DNA of 64,000 nucleotides from Bacillota bacterium (GCA_023439125.1 JAEXOU010000003.1:21717-85716); one strand, 5' to 3'; counted from the stretch's first letter, positions 8,650 to 17,312 are shown. Notes: generated from the sequence alone by a model not told the origin. Program-made: numbers and translations.

Positions 8650-9186
8650 TTATTTACTTGGATAAAGACGATGACAAATTTCTTTTAGTTGTTCAAAACA
8701 AAAGGAATCGTCGTTGGATAACATAAGAAGCATCTCTGCAGTAAATTCAGCTAAATAGTCATCAGGTTTAATCTGTAACCGAAGAAGCAATGAGGTAACA
8801 ATAGAAGATATCTGAGTACTTAGCATTTTATGCCTTTCTTTCACAACCAAACTTCCATTTGCCTGTGTTGCATACTGGTCCCAGCAGCAGCGATAGTTCT
8901 CTCGAAACTTCTTTAGCACATCATAGATTGCAATAAGAGCAGAATAGATATCAGATGCTTGTTCCGACTCTTCTTTCATGACTGTCAAACAGTGATTCCA
9001 ATCACATAGTATAATCTCAGCAACTAACATATCTTTGGAAGGAAAGTAGTTATACATCGTGCCGACTGCGATATTACATTTTTTTGCTATCTTTCGAATG
9101 GTTAACGTAGTATATCCATGTAAAAATAGTTCCTCTTTGGCAGCTGATAAAATCATTATTTTTAAGTCAGAGATAATCTTTGGCAT
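8650..9186 (-). CDS. TetR family transcriptional regulator
   Basis: 178 residues with an N-terminal helix-turn-helix, TLTIRKIAKKCNIAVGTMYN followed by YFPSKDML, at about residues 25-55, and a ligand-binding C-terminal domain of low similarity. The ATG at 9186 is preferred because AGGGTG lies 6 bases upstream; an in-frame GTG at 9195 overlaps that site. It is the first gene of its operon, and the palindrome in its promoter suggests that it represses itself and the three genes behind it. Confidence 0.9.
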   Translation of the reverse strand: MPKIISDLKIMILSAAKEELFLHGYTTLTIRKIAKKCNIAVGTMYNYFPSKDMLVAEIILCDWNHCLTVMKEESEQASDIYSALIAIYDVLKKFRENYRCCWDQYATQANGSLVVKERHKMLSTQISSIVTSLLLRLQIKPDDYLAEFTAEMLLMLSNDDSFCFEQLKEICHRLYPSK

Positions 9187-9212
9187 ACGAATCACCCTAT
9201 GTAAAGTTTTAT

Positions 9213-9226
9213 ATGAACATGTTCAT
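9213..9226. promoter_or_regulatory. TetR operator candidate (ATGAACATGTTCAT)
   Basis: A perfect 14-base palindrome that overlaps the -10 box and the expected start site of the leftward TetR operon. The position fits repression by blocking RNA polymerase. Confidence 0.75.
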
Positions 9227-9253
9227 TATAAAACCAATTTATGTTAACGTCAA
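9225..9253 (-). promoter_or_regulatory. Promoter of the TetR operon
   Basis: On the minus strand: TTGACG (9253-9248), a 17-base spacer and a consensus TATAAT (9230-9225), about 40 bases before the TetR start. Confidence 0.8.
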
Positions 9254-9309
9254 GAATTAAGACTAGAAATAATGTATTCCGTTAGGGGCGTAATAAGAGA
9301 GATTTTGTA

Positions 9310-9337
9310 ACATTAAGTAGAATCCTGTCATAAGCTA
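9310..9337 (+). promoter_or_regulatory. Sigma-K/E-like sporulation promoter
   Basis: ACA at 9310-9312, 16 bases, then CATAAGCTA at 9329-9337, which fits the mother-cell pattern AC-N16-CATAnnnTA. It lies 24 bases before the first gene of the multicopper oxidase cluster, so mother-cell expression late in sporulation is likely. Confidence 0.6.
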
Positions 9338-9360
9338 TATTAAGAAAGGAGGTTCAGTGT

Positions 9361-9840
9361 ATGGATAACCAGATGTGTAATGGGGTATTTGCACCAGTCT
9401 GCTCTCCAGAAGTATGTGATGTACCCAAAATACCATACTATCAAGATCTTATGATTGGATGGGGATTTGTTAATCGCTCATGTGATGATGATTCTAGTGG
9501 CGAGGTAAGATTTCAAATTAAAATCTATCGAAAATTGCTGGATGTGTTCGGTAGACTTAGAGTGGAAGATCAATATGGGAATGTGCTTCTTGTTTCTGAA
9601 CAACTAGAAGCCTATCACGCAGCAACGGAAGAGAAAATGGTTGCGATTTTTCATTATGATGATCCTAATACAGAAAGTTCAAGAGAATTAACGGTATATG
9701 CAAGCACACCAACTAAGAAAAAGGAAGCTAAGTTCTATATCTATTCAGCTCCATTAATGGATGAAACGATATGCATTGGGGGTACTGTGAAGGATGGAGA
9801 TATCATAATTAAGCAAAGTGAAGTGGAACTAGAACATTAA
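9361..9840 (+). CDS. Unknown protein, first gene of multicopper oxidase cluster
   Basis: 159 residues without signal peptide or membrane segment. The N-terminus holds four Cys (CNGVFAPVCSPEVCDV and one more near residue 41), and the rest is predicted mostly beta. I recognise no family. It has a strong AAAGGAGG ribosome site and lies 16 bases before the next gene in a four-gene cluster behind a sigma-K-like promoter, so a structural or accessory role in a spore outer layer with the oxidase is the best inference. Confidence 0.7.
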   Translation: MDNQMCNGVFAPVCSPEVCDVPKIPYYQDLMIGWGFVNRSCDDDSSGEVRFQIKIYRKLLDVFGRLRVEDQYGNVLLVSEQLEAYHAATEEKMVAIFHYDDPNTESSRELTVYASTPTKKKEAKFYIYSAPLMDETICIGGTVKDGDIIIKQSEVELEH

Positions 9841-9856
9841 AGGCGGGAGGAGCAAT

Positions 9857-10195
9857 ATGGAACAAGAATATGAATCAGTTATGGATGAAAAAAATAAAAT
9901 AGAGATGGATCAAGAGGAAAGAATAATCACCACTGACCTTTTGGATTATTACCGAAACAAAGAGTTACTGTTTTCACTAAAGCCAGCGCAGCTATCCATT
10001 CTAAATCAGACCTTTCGACCTTTGATGGTTGCAATCTTAGATGATGTGACTCCTGATTATGTCTATTTGAAACATGTAAATATTAAAATGCAGAATGCTC
10101 AGGAATTTGTGTTTCCAACTCCATTGATCATTCCAATCAAGCAAATTGCTTGGTTTATGGAGTTTGATTACGATACTCGTATTTCAATCTATTAA
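9857..10195 (+). CDS. Small MnxE/MnxF-like accessory protein (first of pair)
   Basis: 112 residues. The C-terminal two-thirds, from LSILNQTFRPLMVAILDDV to FPTPLIIPIKQIAWFMEFD, looks like a small beta-barrel with no transmembrane helix. The next gene has a similar plan (a short strand-rich domain with a central FGIPLPLKD where this one has FPTPLIIPIK), so the two are probably diverged paralogues. Bacillus Mnx operons place two such roughly 11-12 kDa proteins, MnxE and MnxF, directly before MnxG and the three form a complex. Assignment here rests on size, order and pattern, not on an alignment. Confidence 0.6.
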   Translation: MEQEYESVMDEKNKIEMDQEERIITTDLLDYYRNKELLFSLKPAQLSILNQTFRPLMVAILDDVTPDYVYLKHVNIKMQNAQEFVFPTPLIIPIKQIAWFMEFDYDTRISIY

Positions 10196-10206
10196 GGGGG
10201 AGAGCT

Positions 10207-10434
10207 ATGGAAGATAGGACGTTTCAAACTAAAAGTAAGATTCTTGTTATGACAGAGGCTTATCCATTTTTTTTAGTAGGCATCCTTGTGTCATCAGACA
10301 AAGACTATATCAATGTGAGGGCTGAATTTGGCATTCCGTTACCACTTAAGGATCGTGTTTTTCACATTAGAAAAGATGCGATTTCTGCATTTTTTATAGA
10401 GAATGATGAGTGCAAAATACCTACCGTTTGGTAG
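10207..10434 (+). CDS. Small MnxE/MnxF-like accessory protein (second of pair)
   Basis: 75 residues, strand-rich, with KILVMTEAYPFFLVGILVSS and FGIPLPLKDRVFHIRKDAI; the layout matches the second half of the preceding 112-residue protein. It begins 11 bases after that gene with GGGGAG as ribosome site and ends 17 bases before the oxidase. Likely a subunit or maturation partner of the oxidase by analogy with MnxE/F. It holds one His and one Cys. Confidence 0.6.
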   Translation: MEDRTFQTKSKILVMTEAYPFFLVGILVSSDKDYINVRAEFGIPLPLKDRVFHIRKDAISAFFIENDECKIPTVW

Positions 10435-10451
10435 AGAATGGAGGTAGTTGT

Positions 10452-13400
10452 ATGATTAGACATTTTGATGTTACTGCAATTAAGCTTAACATCGTGTATA
10501 ACAAATACGGTGATTATGATCCCAATGGCTTAATGTATGTATTAAATGAGTTTAAAAGTATCGTTGAGTGGCAGGTAAAGAATTGTCCCGGAACTTATGT
10601 TGATTTGGTACAGCCGCTTGTTCTAAGGGTTAACCAGTATGATACAATAGAAATATGTCTTACCAATGAATTGTGTTTTCCAGCATCCATCAATTTGAAG
10701 GGGTTACCAGGATTGATTCAGACTTCAGATGGAGCTTTTGTTGGATGTAATGAAAATACAACCGTACCACCTGGCAAAACACATGTGTTTCAATGGGAAG
10801 CAACAACAATGGGAGGTTACTTTTTCTCTGATTTGGGAAATCCTTTAAGTTCCGATATCGGAAGTAATATTCATGGCTTATTTGGAGCTATCATCGTGGA
10901 GGCACCAGGGAGTACGTGGACTGATCCTCAAACAGGAAAAGAGTTGCATAGTGGTGTTTTTGCTGATATCCATCATCCGTTTTTGCCTGATTTTAGAGAG
11001 TATGTAACTCTATTTCATGACGAGACACCAGTCATCAATCGATGTGGTGAGCCAGCATGGGATCCAATGATGAATATGGTAGGGATGACACATTCAATCA
11101 ATTATCGTTCGGAGCCAATGAGAAACAGGCTTAATCTCATCGAGGAAGGAATTGTTGATCAATGCAGTACGGGAGAAGAAGTTCACCATGATTCTTGGGT
11201 ATTTGGCGATCCGCCACCTACGATACTTCCAAGAGCTTATGTCGGCGATCCAATTCGTTGGTATGCAATCAGTGCAGGAATGCAGGAAACACATATTTTT
11301 CACCTTCATTTACAACAGTGGAATAGCATTCGACAAGATCCAGGTACTGATTATCTAGATTCCATCGCGATTGGTCCAGGAGAGGTATATGATTTTGATG
11401 TCGCCTATGGAGCAGGGAGCTTTCAAAAAGCTTATGGTGATACGATTTATCATTGTCATCTTTATCCTCATTTTGATGAGGGTATGTGGGGAATTCATCG
11501 CATTCATAACGTATTAGAAGATGGAACGAGATATTATCCGGATCATACGGTGATTACACCATTAATCCCACTACCTGATCTACCATTACCACCAAGACCG
11601 ACGAAAGAAAGACCAGGATTTCCATTATTCATCCCAGGAGTTGTTGGAGAACGTGCACCAGTTCCACCGATTGGGTGGTGTCGAGAATTGCCTATCACAG
11701 ACTTAGAACGGAACGCTCTGGTAAAAAATTGTCAGCCTGGTGCTCTGTTTGTGAATCCTGTGCAAAAAGGAGCTAAGATTCGTAGATACGATATCGTAGC
11801 GATACAACTTTCAATCCAATACAATGAAGCAAATTGGCATGATCCAGAGGGAAGGATCTATGTCCTAAAAGAAGACGAAGAAGCAGTTCGATGTGGTATA
11901 AAAAAACCGGAGCCACTTTTTATCCATGCACTTCCTTATGAGAATATCGAGATACATTTTACTAATAAATTACCAAATGAAATAGGACCAAATGCCTTTC
12001 AAACACTAACTGAAACATTGTTTTCATCCACTCATGTTCACTTAGTAAAGTTTGATGTTTTGTCTAGTGATGGAGCAAATACAGGATGGAATTACTTTAC
12101 TGGTGCAGCTTATGGTCAGACTGTAGTATATCGTTGGTATTCGGATATGGAATTAAGGGCATGTTTCTTCCATGATCATTTATATGCACTTAGTAATCAG
12201 CTACATGGATTATTTGCAGGATTGGTCGTAGAACCAGAAGGGTCTAAATTCCTAGATAGTCATACGGGTAAAAGAACAGTTGCTGGTACACAATTATCGA
12301 TAGAGAATCCATTTATTCCTAATTTTAGAGAGTTTAACTTGGCAGTAGCAGACTGGATTCCAGCCTATGATGGTTGCAAACGACCTCTGAACCCACCAGA
12401 AAGGCCAGGGATGATGGAGGATTTTGGTGTTATGGCATTTAATTATGCTTCTGCTCCATTTCAAATTCGAGAAGGTGATCCAGCGGATGTATTTAGTTCT
12501 TATGTTCATGGGGATCCATGGACTCCTGTTTTTGAGGGATACGTTGGAGACCCAGTTCGAATACGATTATTAGATGGATCGCATGAAGAATCTCATGCAA
12601 TTAATTTTAACCGATATCAATGGCGCAAGGAATACAAGAATGTGAATTCTAAACGAGTTCAAGAACAGCATATTGGGATATCAGAGGCTTTTACCTTCCA
12701 ATTTGAATTAGAAGGTGTTAAAAATAATAAATCACAAAAAGACTTTGATGTACTATATTACGCTGGTGGAATGGATGATTTATGGTTAGGTGTATGGGGA
12801 ATTCTAAGAGTTCATGGTAAACGAAAGAGATGTTTACACAAATTGGGAGATCGTAAAAGGTTGAGAGAGTGCAAATGTAGGAAGAGGAAGGAGAAAGGAA
12901 TACAAATCGACTCGGATGAAGTTACTAAGAGTGTATTTTCAGAAGGATTAAAGATACAAAAATATCATATAGCAGCAGTTCATACTGACATTATATATAA
13001 TAAGTTCCTAGATCATGACCCGTATGGTATCACTTATGTGCTATATGAGGATGCTAACAAAGTAATCCGTGGGGAAATCAATCCAAAACCTCTGATTCTT
13101 ACCGTGAATGCGGGAGAAGCCTTGGAGATAACGTTGACGAATCTATTGCCATTACAATTGGAGATTCCACAATTTCCAGAAGTTCCGGTTCAACGTCCAT
13201 GGCCATATAGTAATAGAATTGGTTTGCATAGTAGTGGAGCTATCTATGATGTTAGAACCTCGGATGGAGTAACGGTTGGATACAATCCTGATCAAACGGT
13301 AAGTCCAGGTGAGACTATAGTATATCAATGGTACTATCCAGAGGATGCAAAGCAAGCACTATTAATTGATTTGGTGGACACGATGAATCACCGAAAACAT

Positions 13401-14099
13401 GGAGCCTTTGGAGCTATCAATTGCATCGCACCAGGATCCATCTCAAAAGACAACTTTACAGGTAAGCCTTCTAGTTATGGTGAGCAGCTTATCATTCAAA
13501 ATGATTATCTGCCATCGTATCGGCAATTCACACTCATTCCGCACAATGGAATTTACCTGGAAGATAAGGAAGGAAGATTACTTCCTCAGATGTATTTTGA
13601 ACCAACAGTAGTGCCGACATCAGAAATGTTTGATACAGAAGATCAAGGTATGAAGGGGTATAACCTACGCTCCGAACCATTTTACAATCGCTTGTTAGTA
13701 AATGATGTTGTAAGTGAAGTATTTGCATCACTTCCAGAGTTTTTAGGAGACCCATCGACACCTATTTTCTATGCAAGAAGTGGTGATCCAAAGGTAATGA
13801 ATGTTATTATGCCAGGAGATCGATCACGTGCTACGTCCTTTGCGATTCACAATAATTTGGCATATGAGGATTCCAATTATCTATCATCTCGAATCAAAGG
13901 AACAACGACAGCGATATCTGCTGGAAATACGTTTGAACGAAAGTTACTAGACTACTCAGAGTATGTTGAGGAACAACCTGGGGATTATATGTATCAATCA
14001 GCGAATATTACTTGGGATATTGAGCAGGGAATGTGGGGAATGATACGAATTGTAAGCGATGATTGTAATAAGGTTAGTAAGATTTCAGAAGTCATTTAG
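10452..14099 (+). CDS. Large six-cupredoxin multicopper oxidase, MnxG-like
   Basis: 1215 residues, close to the 1217 of Bacillus MnxG, which oxidises Mn(II) on spores. Three repeats, each starting with a strand like IRxYDIVAIQLSIQYN (near residues 1, 440 and 835), give six cupredoxin domains. A full set of copper ligands is present, but only in domains 2 and 3: H281xxH284xH286 and H334-C-H336-x3-H340-x4-M345 in domain 2; H528xH530 and H574xH576 in domain 3. Domains 1, 4, 5 and 6 have lost the motifs, for example YYAGG or YQSAN where HCH would be. A Lys/Arg-rich linker lies near residues 795-820. No signal peptide, as expected for a spore-surface protein made in the mother cell. ATG 10452 follows GGAGG by 7 bases; the in-frame GTG at 10410 lies in the previous gene. 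Metal substrate is unproven. Confidence 0.85.
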   Translation: MIRHFDVTAIKLNIVYNKYGDYDPNGLMYVLNEFKSIVEWQVKNCPGTYVDLVQPLVLRVNQYDTIEICLTNELCFPASINLKGLPGLIQTSDGAFVGCNENTTVPPGKTHVFQWEATTMGGYFFSDLGNPLSSDIGSNIHGLFGAIIVEAPGSTWTDPQTGKELHSGVFADIHHPFLPDFREYVTLFHDETPVINRCGEPAWDPMMNMVGMTHSINYRSEPMRNRLNLIEEGIVDQCSTGEEVHHDSWVFGDPPPTILPRAYVGDPIRWYAISAGMQETHIFHLHLQQWNSIRQDPGTDYLDSIAIGPGEVYDFDVAYGAGSFQKAYGDTIYHCHLYPHFDEGMWGIHRIHNVLEDGTRYYPDHTVITPLIPLPDLPLPPRPTKERPGFPLFIPGVVGERAPVPPIGWCRELPITDLERNALVKNCQPGALFVNPVQKGAKIRRYDIVAIQLSIQYNEANWHDPEGRIYVLKEDEEAVRCGIKKPEPLFIHALPYENIEIHFTNKLPNEIGPNAFQTLTETLFSSTHVHLVKFDVLSSDGANTGWNYFTGAAYGQTVVYRWYSDMELRACFFHDHLYALSNQLHGLFAGLVVEPEGSKFLDSHTGKRTVAGTQLSIENPFIPNFREFNLAVADWIPAYDGCKRPLNPPERPGMMEDFGVMAFNYASAPFQIREGDPADVFSSYVHGDPWTPVFEGYVGDPVRIRLLDGSHEESHAINFNRYQWRKEYKNVNSKRVQEQHIGISEAFTFQFELEGVKNNKSQKDFDVLYYAGGMDDLWLGVWGILRVHGKRKRCLHKLGDRKRLRECKCRKRKEKGIQIDSDEVTKSVFSEGLKIQKYHIAAVHTDIIYNKFLDHDPYGITYVLYEDANKVIRGEINPKPLILTVNAGEALEITLTNLLPLQLEIPQFPEVPVQRPWPYSNRIGLHSSGAIYDVRTSDGVTVGYNPDQTVSPGETIVYQWYYPEDAKQALLIDLVDTMNHRKHGAFGAINCIAPGSISKDNFTGKPSSYGEQLIIQNDYLPSYRQFTLIPHNGIYLEDKEGRLLPQMYFEPTVVPTSEMFDTEDQGMKGYNLRSEPFYNRLLVNDVVSEVFASLPEFLGDPSTPIFYARSGDPKVMNVIMPGDRSRATSFAIHNNLAYEDSNYLSSRIKGTTTAISAGNTFERKLLDYSEYVEEQPGDYMYQSANITWDIEQGMWGMIRIVSDDCNKVSKISEVI

Positions 14100-14112
14100 T
14101 TAAGAAAAAAGG

Positions 14113-14152
14113 AGCCGTCCATTCATTTTACTTTGAATGGACGGCTTAACTT
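14113..14152 (+). terminator. Terminator after multicopper oxidase
   Basis: A perfect 13-base stem (14113-14125 with 14134-14146) with an 8-base loop. The T tail is short, but the position right after the stop codon fits termination of the four-gene cluster. Confidence 0.75.
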
Positions 14153-14232
14153 AATACATAAAACTCTTAACTAAATAACATTGCTTATAAGTGCGCCCTT
14201 TTCGTGACTCTACGTGTAGGTAGAGAAACATG

Positions 14233-14733
14233 TTAATAATATTCTAAGGTAATGTCTTCACAACCTTCAAATGCATTTTTACTTATATCAGTTAGTGTTT
14301 TTGGAAGATACACCGTTTTTAATGAGACACAATCCTTAAAGGCCCAACCGCATATTTTCGTAGTGCCTTCCTTAAGATATACTTCTCTTAAATTCTTACA
14401 TTGGTTAAAGGTAAAAGGAACTATGGAAGGAACGCTGCCGGGGATGGTAATGGATTCAATACCACATCGAGTCATGGCATATTGCCATAAATTTATTAGG
14501 TTCGGAGGCAACTTTATTTCTTTTAAATTGATACAGCCATCAAATACAAAGCCACCAATATTGGTTACGGTATCTGGTATACTTACAGAGATAATTTCCT
14601 TATGTCCTTTAAATAAGTCGTCATAAAGAATAGAAATATTCCTCGTAGTTGGAATTACTACATGTGTATCATATCCTTTATATGAGGTAACACAAAATGT
14701 ATTATCTTCAAAGAGTCGATAATAAAATTCCAT
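14233..14733 (-). CDS. BspA-type leucine-rich repeat (LRR_5) protein
   Basis: 166 residues with four to five LRR_5 repeats of about 23 residues in the pattern (S/T)IPxTVTxIGxxxFxxCxxLKEI, e.g. SIPDTVTNIGGFVFDGCINL and VYLPKTLTDISKNAFEGCED. No signal peptide, so probably cytoplasmic or released otherwise, unlike the large surface BspA proteins. LRR_5 proteins bind other proteins; no enzyme domain is attached. It is transcribed toward the oxidase terminator. Confidence 0.85.
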   Translation of the reverse strand: MEFYYRLFEDNTFCVTSYKGYDTHVVIPTTRNISILYDDLFKGHKEIISVSIPDTVTNIGGFVFDGCINLKEIKLPPNLINLWQYAMTRCGIESITIPGSVPSIVPFTFNQCKNLREVYLKEGTTKICGWAFKDCVSLKTVYLPKTLTDISKNAFEGCEDITLEYY

Positions 14734-15063
14734 TTAATTTTTTATTCCCCCCTATCTATGTTCTGATGGGTTGTAATACCTTTATTACAACCATATCTTT
14801 ATTATAATGCAAAGTATGTTCAAGTGAAAGCAGGTCTTTTAAGATAACTGGAATTTATTGTGCCAATATTTGTGCATGAACATCAGGTTAAAAATGTTGC
14901 TATATATAGATCGTCCTAACCTTTATTGGTTGGGACTTTTTTGGTTTCTCTTTCTGTTGTGTATGAAAAAGTAAGAAAATATGATAGAATTGGAGTTAAT
15001 AGCCATGACATCGAATCAATCTCAATGACTATAAGTCAAATAACTTAAGAGGAGAGGTGAATT
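14734..15063. other. Intergenic region with two inverted repeats and a promoter
   Basis: No gene seen. It holds a perfect 10-base inverted repeat (14769-14778 with 14783-14792), 36 bases before the leftward LRR gene and possibly its operator; a terminator-like hairpin with T tail (stem 14913-14921 with 14928-14936) that ends no visible gene; and TTGTGT-N17-TATGAT (14957-14985) ahead of the next rightward gene. Confidence 0.5.
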
Positions 15064-15600
15064 ATGAAAATTATAACAAAACCTTTAGATGGGATTTACT
15101 TTGAAGATAAAAAAATTCTTCTTGGTGAAGAAAGAAGAAGTGTTGAGGAAACTGTTACAAATATTAGCTCGAAACAAAAGATAGTTCATGAAAGAGGATT
15201 GTCTATATATCTTTTCAATACTAATTTAAGGGTAGATTTTGATAATAATGACTGTGTTGAATTCATTGAATTTTTAGGTGGATTTCATAGCGAAGTACAG
15301 GCCTTAATATATGGTGTAGATGCTTTTAAAACGAATGCCGATGAGCTGTTTGAGCTGTTAAAAAAACACAATGAGGGTGAAATCGGAGATAATGAAAATG
15401 GTTACAGCTACGCTTTCAAGAATATAGGTGTTGGGATTTGGCGTGGAAGCACACCAGAAAACTTGGCGGAGTTTATAAAAGAAATTCGTAATGAAGAGGG
15501 GATTGACGAAGCAATAGTAGAAGAAAATATTAAAGAAGAAATGTTAAAGTCTAACTATTGGCAAACTCTTGGAATTGGTATAAAAAACTATTATATGTAA
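15064..15600 (+). CDS. Unknown protein, 178 residues
   Basis: A soluble acidic protein without recognised domain; the middle is EFLGGFHSEVQALIYGVDAF and the end is GVGIWRGSTPENLAEF followed by a helical tail. The style (alpha/beta, strongly acidic, no signal peptide) is that of SUKH-like or immunity-type proteins, but no toxin gene is nearby, so this is only an impression. Ribosome site GAGAGGTG lies upstream. A terminator follows at 15685. Confidence 0.6.
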   Translation: MKIITKPLDGIYFEDKKILLGEERRSVEETVTNISSKQKIVHERGLSIYLFNTNLRVDFDNNDCVEFIEFLGGFHSEVQALIYGVDAFKTNADELFELLKKHNEGEIGDNENGYSYAFKNIGVGIWRGSTPENLAEFIKEIRNEEGIDEAIVEENIKEEMLKSNYWQTLGIGIKNYYM

Positions 15601-15684
15601 TTGATAAAAAAGTAATCGCTAATGGAACCACTAATTATGTGATAACACGAGATTGTGAACGCTTTTTTGTAATAAGAGATTAGT

Positions 15685-15727
15685 AAGGTCTTCTATGATG
15701 ATATATAAAATCATAGGAGACCTTTAT
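15685..15727 (+). terminator. Intrinsic terminator
   Basis: A 15-base stem (15685-15699 with 15710-15724, one G-T pair), 10-base loop and short T run. Confidence 0.8.
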
Positions 15728-15792
15728 TATGTGGCTCTATGTCAAGAGAAACGTGAGATATTTTATCGGATGTGATCATATGATTGTCATCG

Positions 15793-15821
15793 TTTGAGGT
15801 TATTTAAGGTATATTTAAGGT
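15793..15821. promoter_or_regulatory. Triple direct repeat, response-regulator-type site
   Basis: TTTGAGGT, TTTAAGGT and TTTAAGGT start at 15793, 15803 and 15814, i.e. one helical turn apart on the same face of the DNA. OmpR/PhoB-type regulators bind such tandem repeats. The site lies 130 bases before the protease-regulator-kinase operon, so autoregulation by the operon's own response regulator is likely. Confidence 0.55.
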
Positions 15822-15950
15822 ACATGATGAGTGAGTGTAAGAAGAATATATTAAAGTATTGGTATCGTGATCGGATGGGTAATTAGAGTTTTAATGGAAA
15901 ATTGAGAGCGAGGGTTAAAGATAGAATAAGAGAGAATAGGGAGGAAAGGT

Positions 15951-17312
15951 ATGTTTTTAATTTATCAAGACAGATTAATTAGGGCGTTACTTATCATTGG
16001 AGGCTTGACCGTAATCTTAGGAGGAATTCGAATCATAACAAGAAAACGATGGAAGAAGAGATTTTTCATAAAGAGTGAAATATTTCTATTAGGAACTGCA
16101 ATGGTATTTGTATTATTCGGATATTTTGGAAAGAGAGTACAGGTGAGTAATGCAAATACGAAGGTTTATTCATTGACTGCTTTAAGAAACGATTTGAATC
16201 AATTAGAGGATATTTTATTGCATCAGAGTCCGCTTTACTATAGCGATCGGGAGGAATTAGAGCATGCGTTTGAGTTGGTTAGGACACAATTAAAAGAGGG
16301 AATGACCGAAGAAGAATTTTATCGTATCATCAATCCGTTGGTTGTGAAAGTGGAATGTGGTCATACGAATTTGTCGATTTCAAAGGCATTGCAGAAAAAT
16401 AGGGAAGAAAATGCAAAATTTTTTCCAATCATAGTGCAGGTAGAAGGAAAGAATTTGGTGGATCAGAATACAAAGGAGACGATTATCAGTATTAATGGAG
16501 TTCCATCCGAGAAAATCATTACAACACTGTTGCAAAATATTAGCCGTGATGGGGATAACTTGGCAGGAGCATATTATATACTGAATCTTAGTTTTGCAAC
16601 GAAGTATTATGATTTTATCGGACAGCCGAATGAGTTTCTCATTGAGTATAAAAAAAATGACGGTACCATCGAGACAAAAAGAGTTATGGCGGTCTATGAG
16701 AAGAAATACAATACGAATGCCTGGGAGCTTAGAATGGAGCAGTATGATAACGTTGAGTATTATTCAAGTTCGTTTGATCAGGAGATTGCAACGTTGCGAA
16801 TTCGATTTTTTAAGGAGAGTCACCAGTCGTTTTCTTCCTTTTTGAAGGATTTCTTTTCAGAAGTGCAGAGTAGATCATGTAAAAAGGTAATTATTGATGT
16901 TCGTGGTAACTTTGGTGGAGATCCTCGTATGGCCAAGGAATTATTGAGCTATCTAGTTACACAACCTTTTGACTATTTTGCATCCAATGCCACGTTACTT
17001 GAAAAAATCGTAGGCTATGATAAGAAAGTGGTTCCTAAAGAAGACTTCATTCCCTTTGATAGTGAACTATGGATTGATGGTGCATGTTTTTCGACTTGTG
17101 GACATTTCGCTGCAATCTATCAATCACTAAATCTTGGTACCATCAAGGGGACACCAACGGGTGGTGGAAGTATCTGTACCGATGGCGCCAAAGATATTGT
17201 TCTGTATGAGACAGGAATGAGACTACATTATGCAACAAGGGTTTATAAAGTAAATGCGTGGTGCGATTTTACAAATGTTGTTTGCCCTGATGAAGAAATT
17301 GAGTTACAATGA
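15951..17312 (+). CDS. S41-like (tail-specific protease fold) membrane protein
   Basis: 453 residues. Two hydrophobic segments near residues 10-25 and 43-58 anchor the protein; the outer part has a helical section, then the S41 core KKVIIDVRGNFGGDPRMA. The expected nucleophile is Ser381 in ACFSTCGHFA. The Lys of Ser/Lys CTPases is not at its usual place (GTPTGGG follows), so it may use another dyad, as tricorn-like S41 enzymes do, or be inactive. It is the first gene of an operon with a response regulator and kinase, suggesting an envelope sensing or resistance function. RBS GGGAGG. Confidence 0.75.
   Translation: MFLIYQDRLIRALLIIGGLTVILGGIRIITRKRWKKRFFIKSEIFLLGTAMVFVLFGYFGKRVQVSNANTKVYSLTALRNDLNQLEDILLHQSPLYYSDREELEHAFELVRTQLKEGMTEEEFYRIINPLVVKVECGHTNLSISKALQKNREENAKFFPIIVQVEGKNLVDQNTKETIISINGVPSEKIITTLLQNISRDGDNLAGAYYILNLSFATKYYDFIGQPNEFLIEYKKNDGTIETKRVMAVYEKKYNTNAWELRMEQYDNVEYYSSSFDQEIATLRIRFFKESHQSFSSFLKDFFSEVQSRSCKKVIIDVRGNFGGDPRMAKELLSYLVTQPFDYFASNATLLEKIVGYDKKVVPKEDFIPFDSELWIDGACFSTCGHFAAIYQSLNLGTIKGTPTGGGSICTDGAKDIVLYETGMRLHYATRVYKVNAWCDFTNVVCPDEEIELQ

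Noticed and set aside
11094..11309. Open frames on the opposite strand inside the multicopper oxidase gene
   Set aside because: Low-complexity shadows of the coding strand without ribosome sites; the forward frame has conserved copper motifs.
14913..14945. Terminator of an unseen gene or small RNA at 14760-14945
   Set aside because: The hairpin with T tail is real, but no promoter with both boxes could be placed convincingly upstream on the plus strand, so no RNA gene is claimed.
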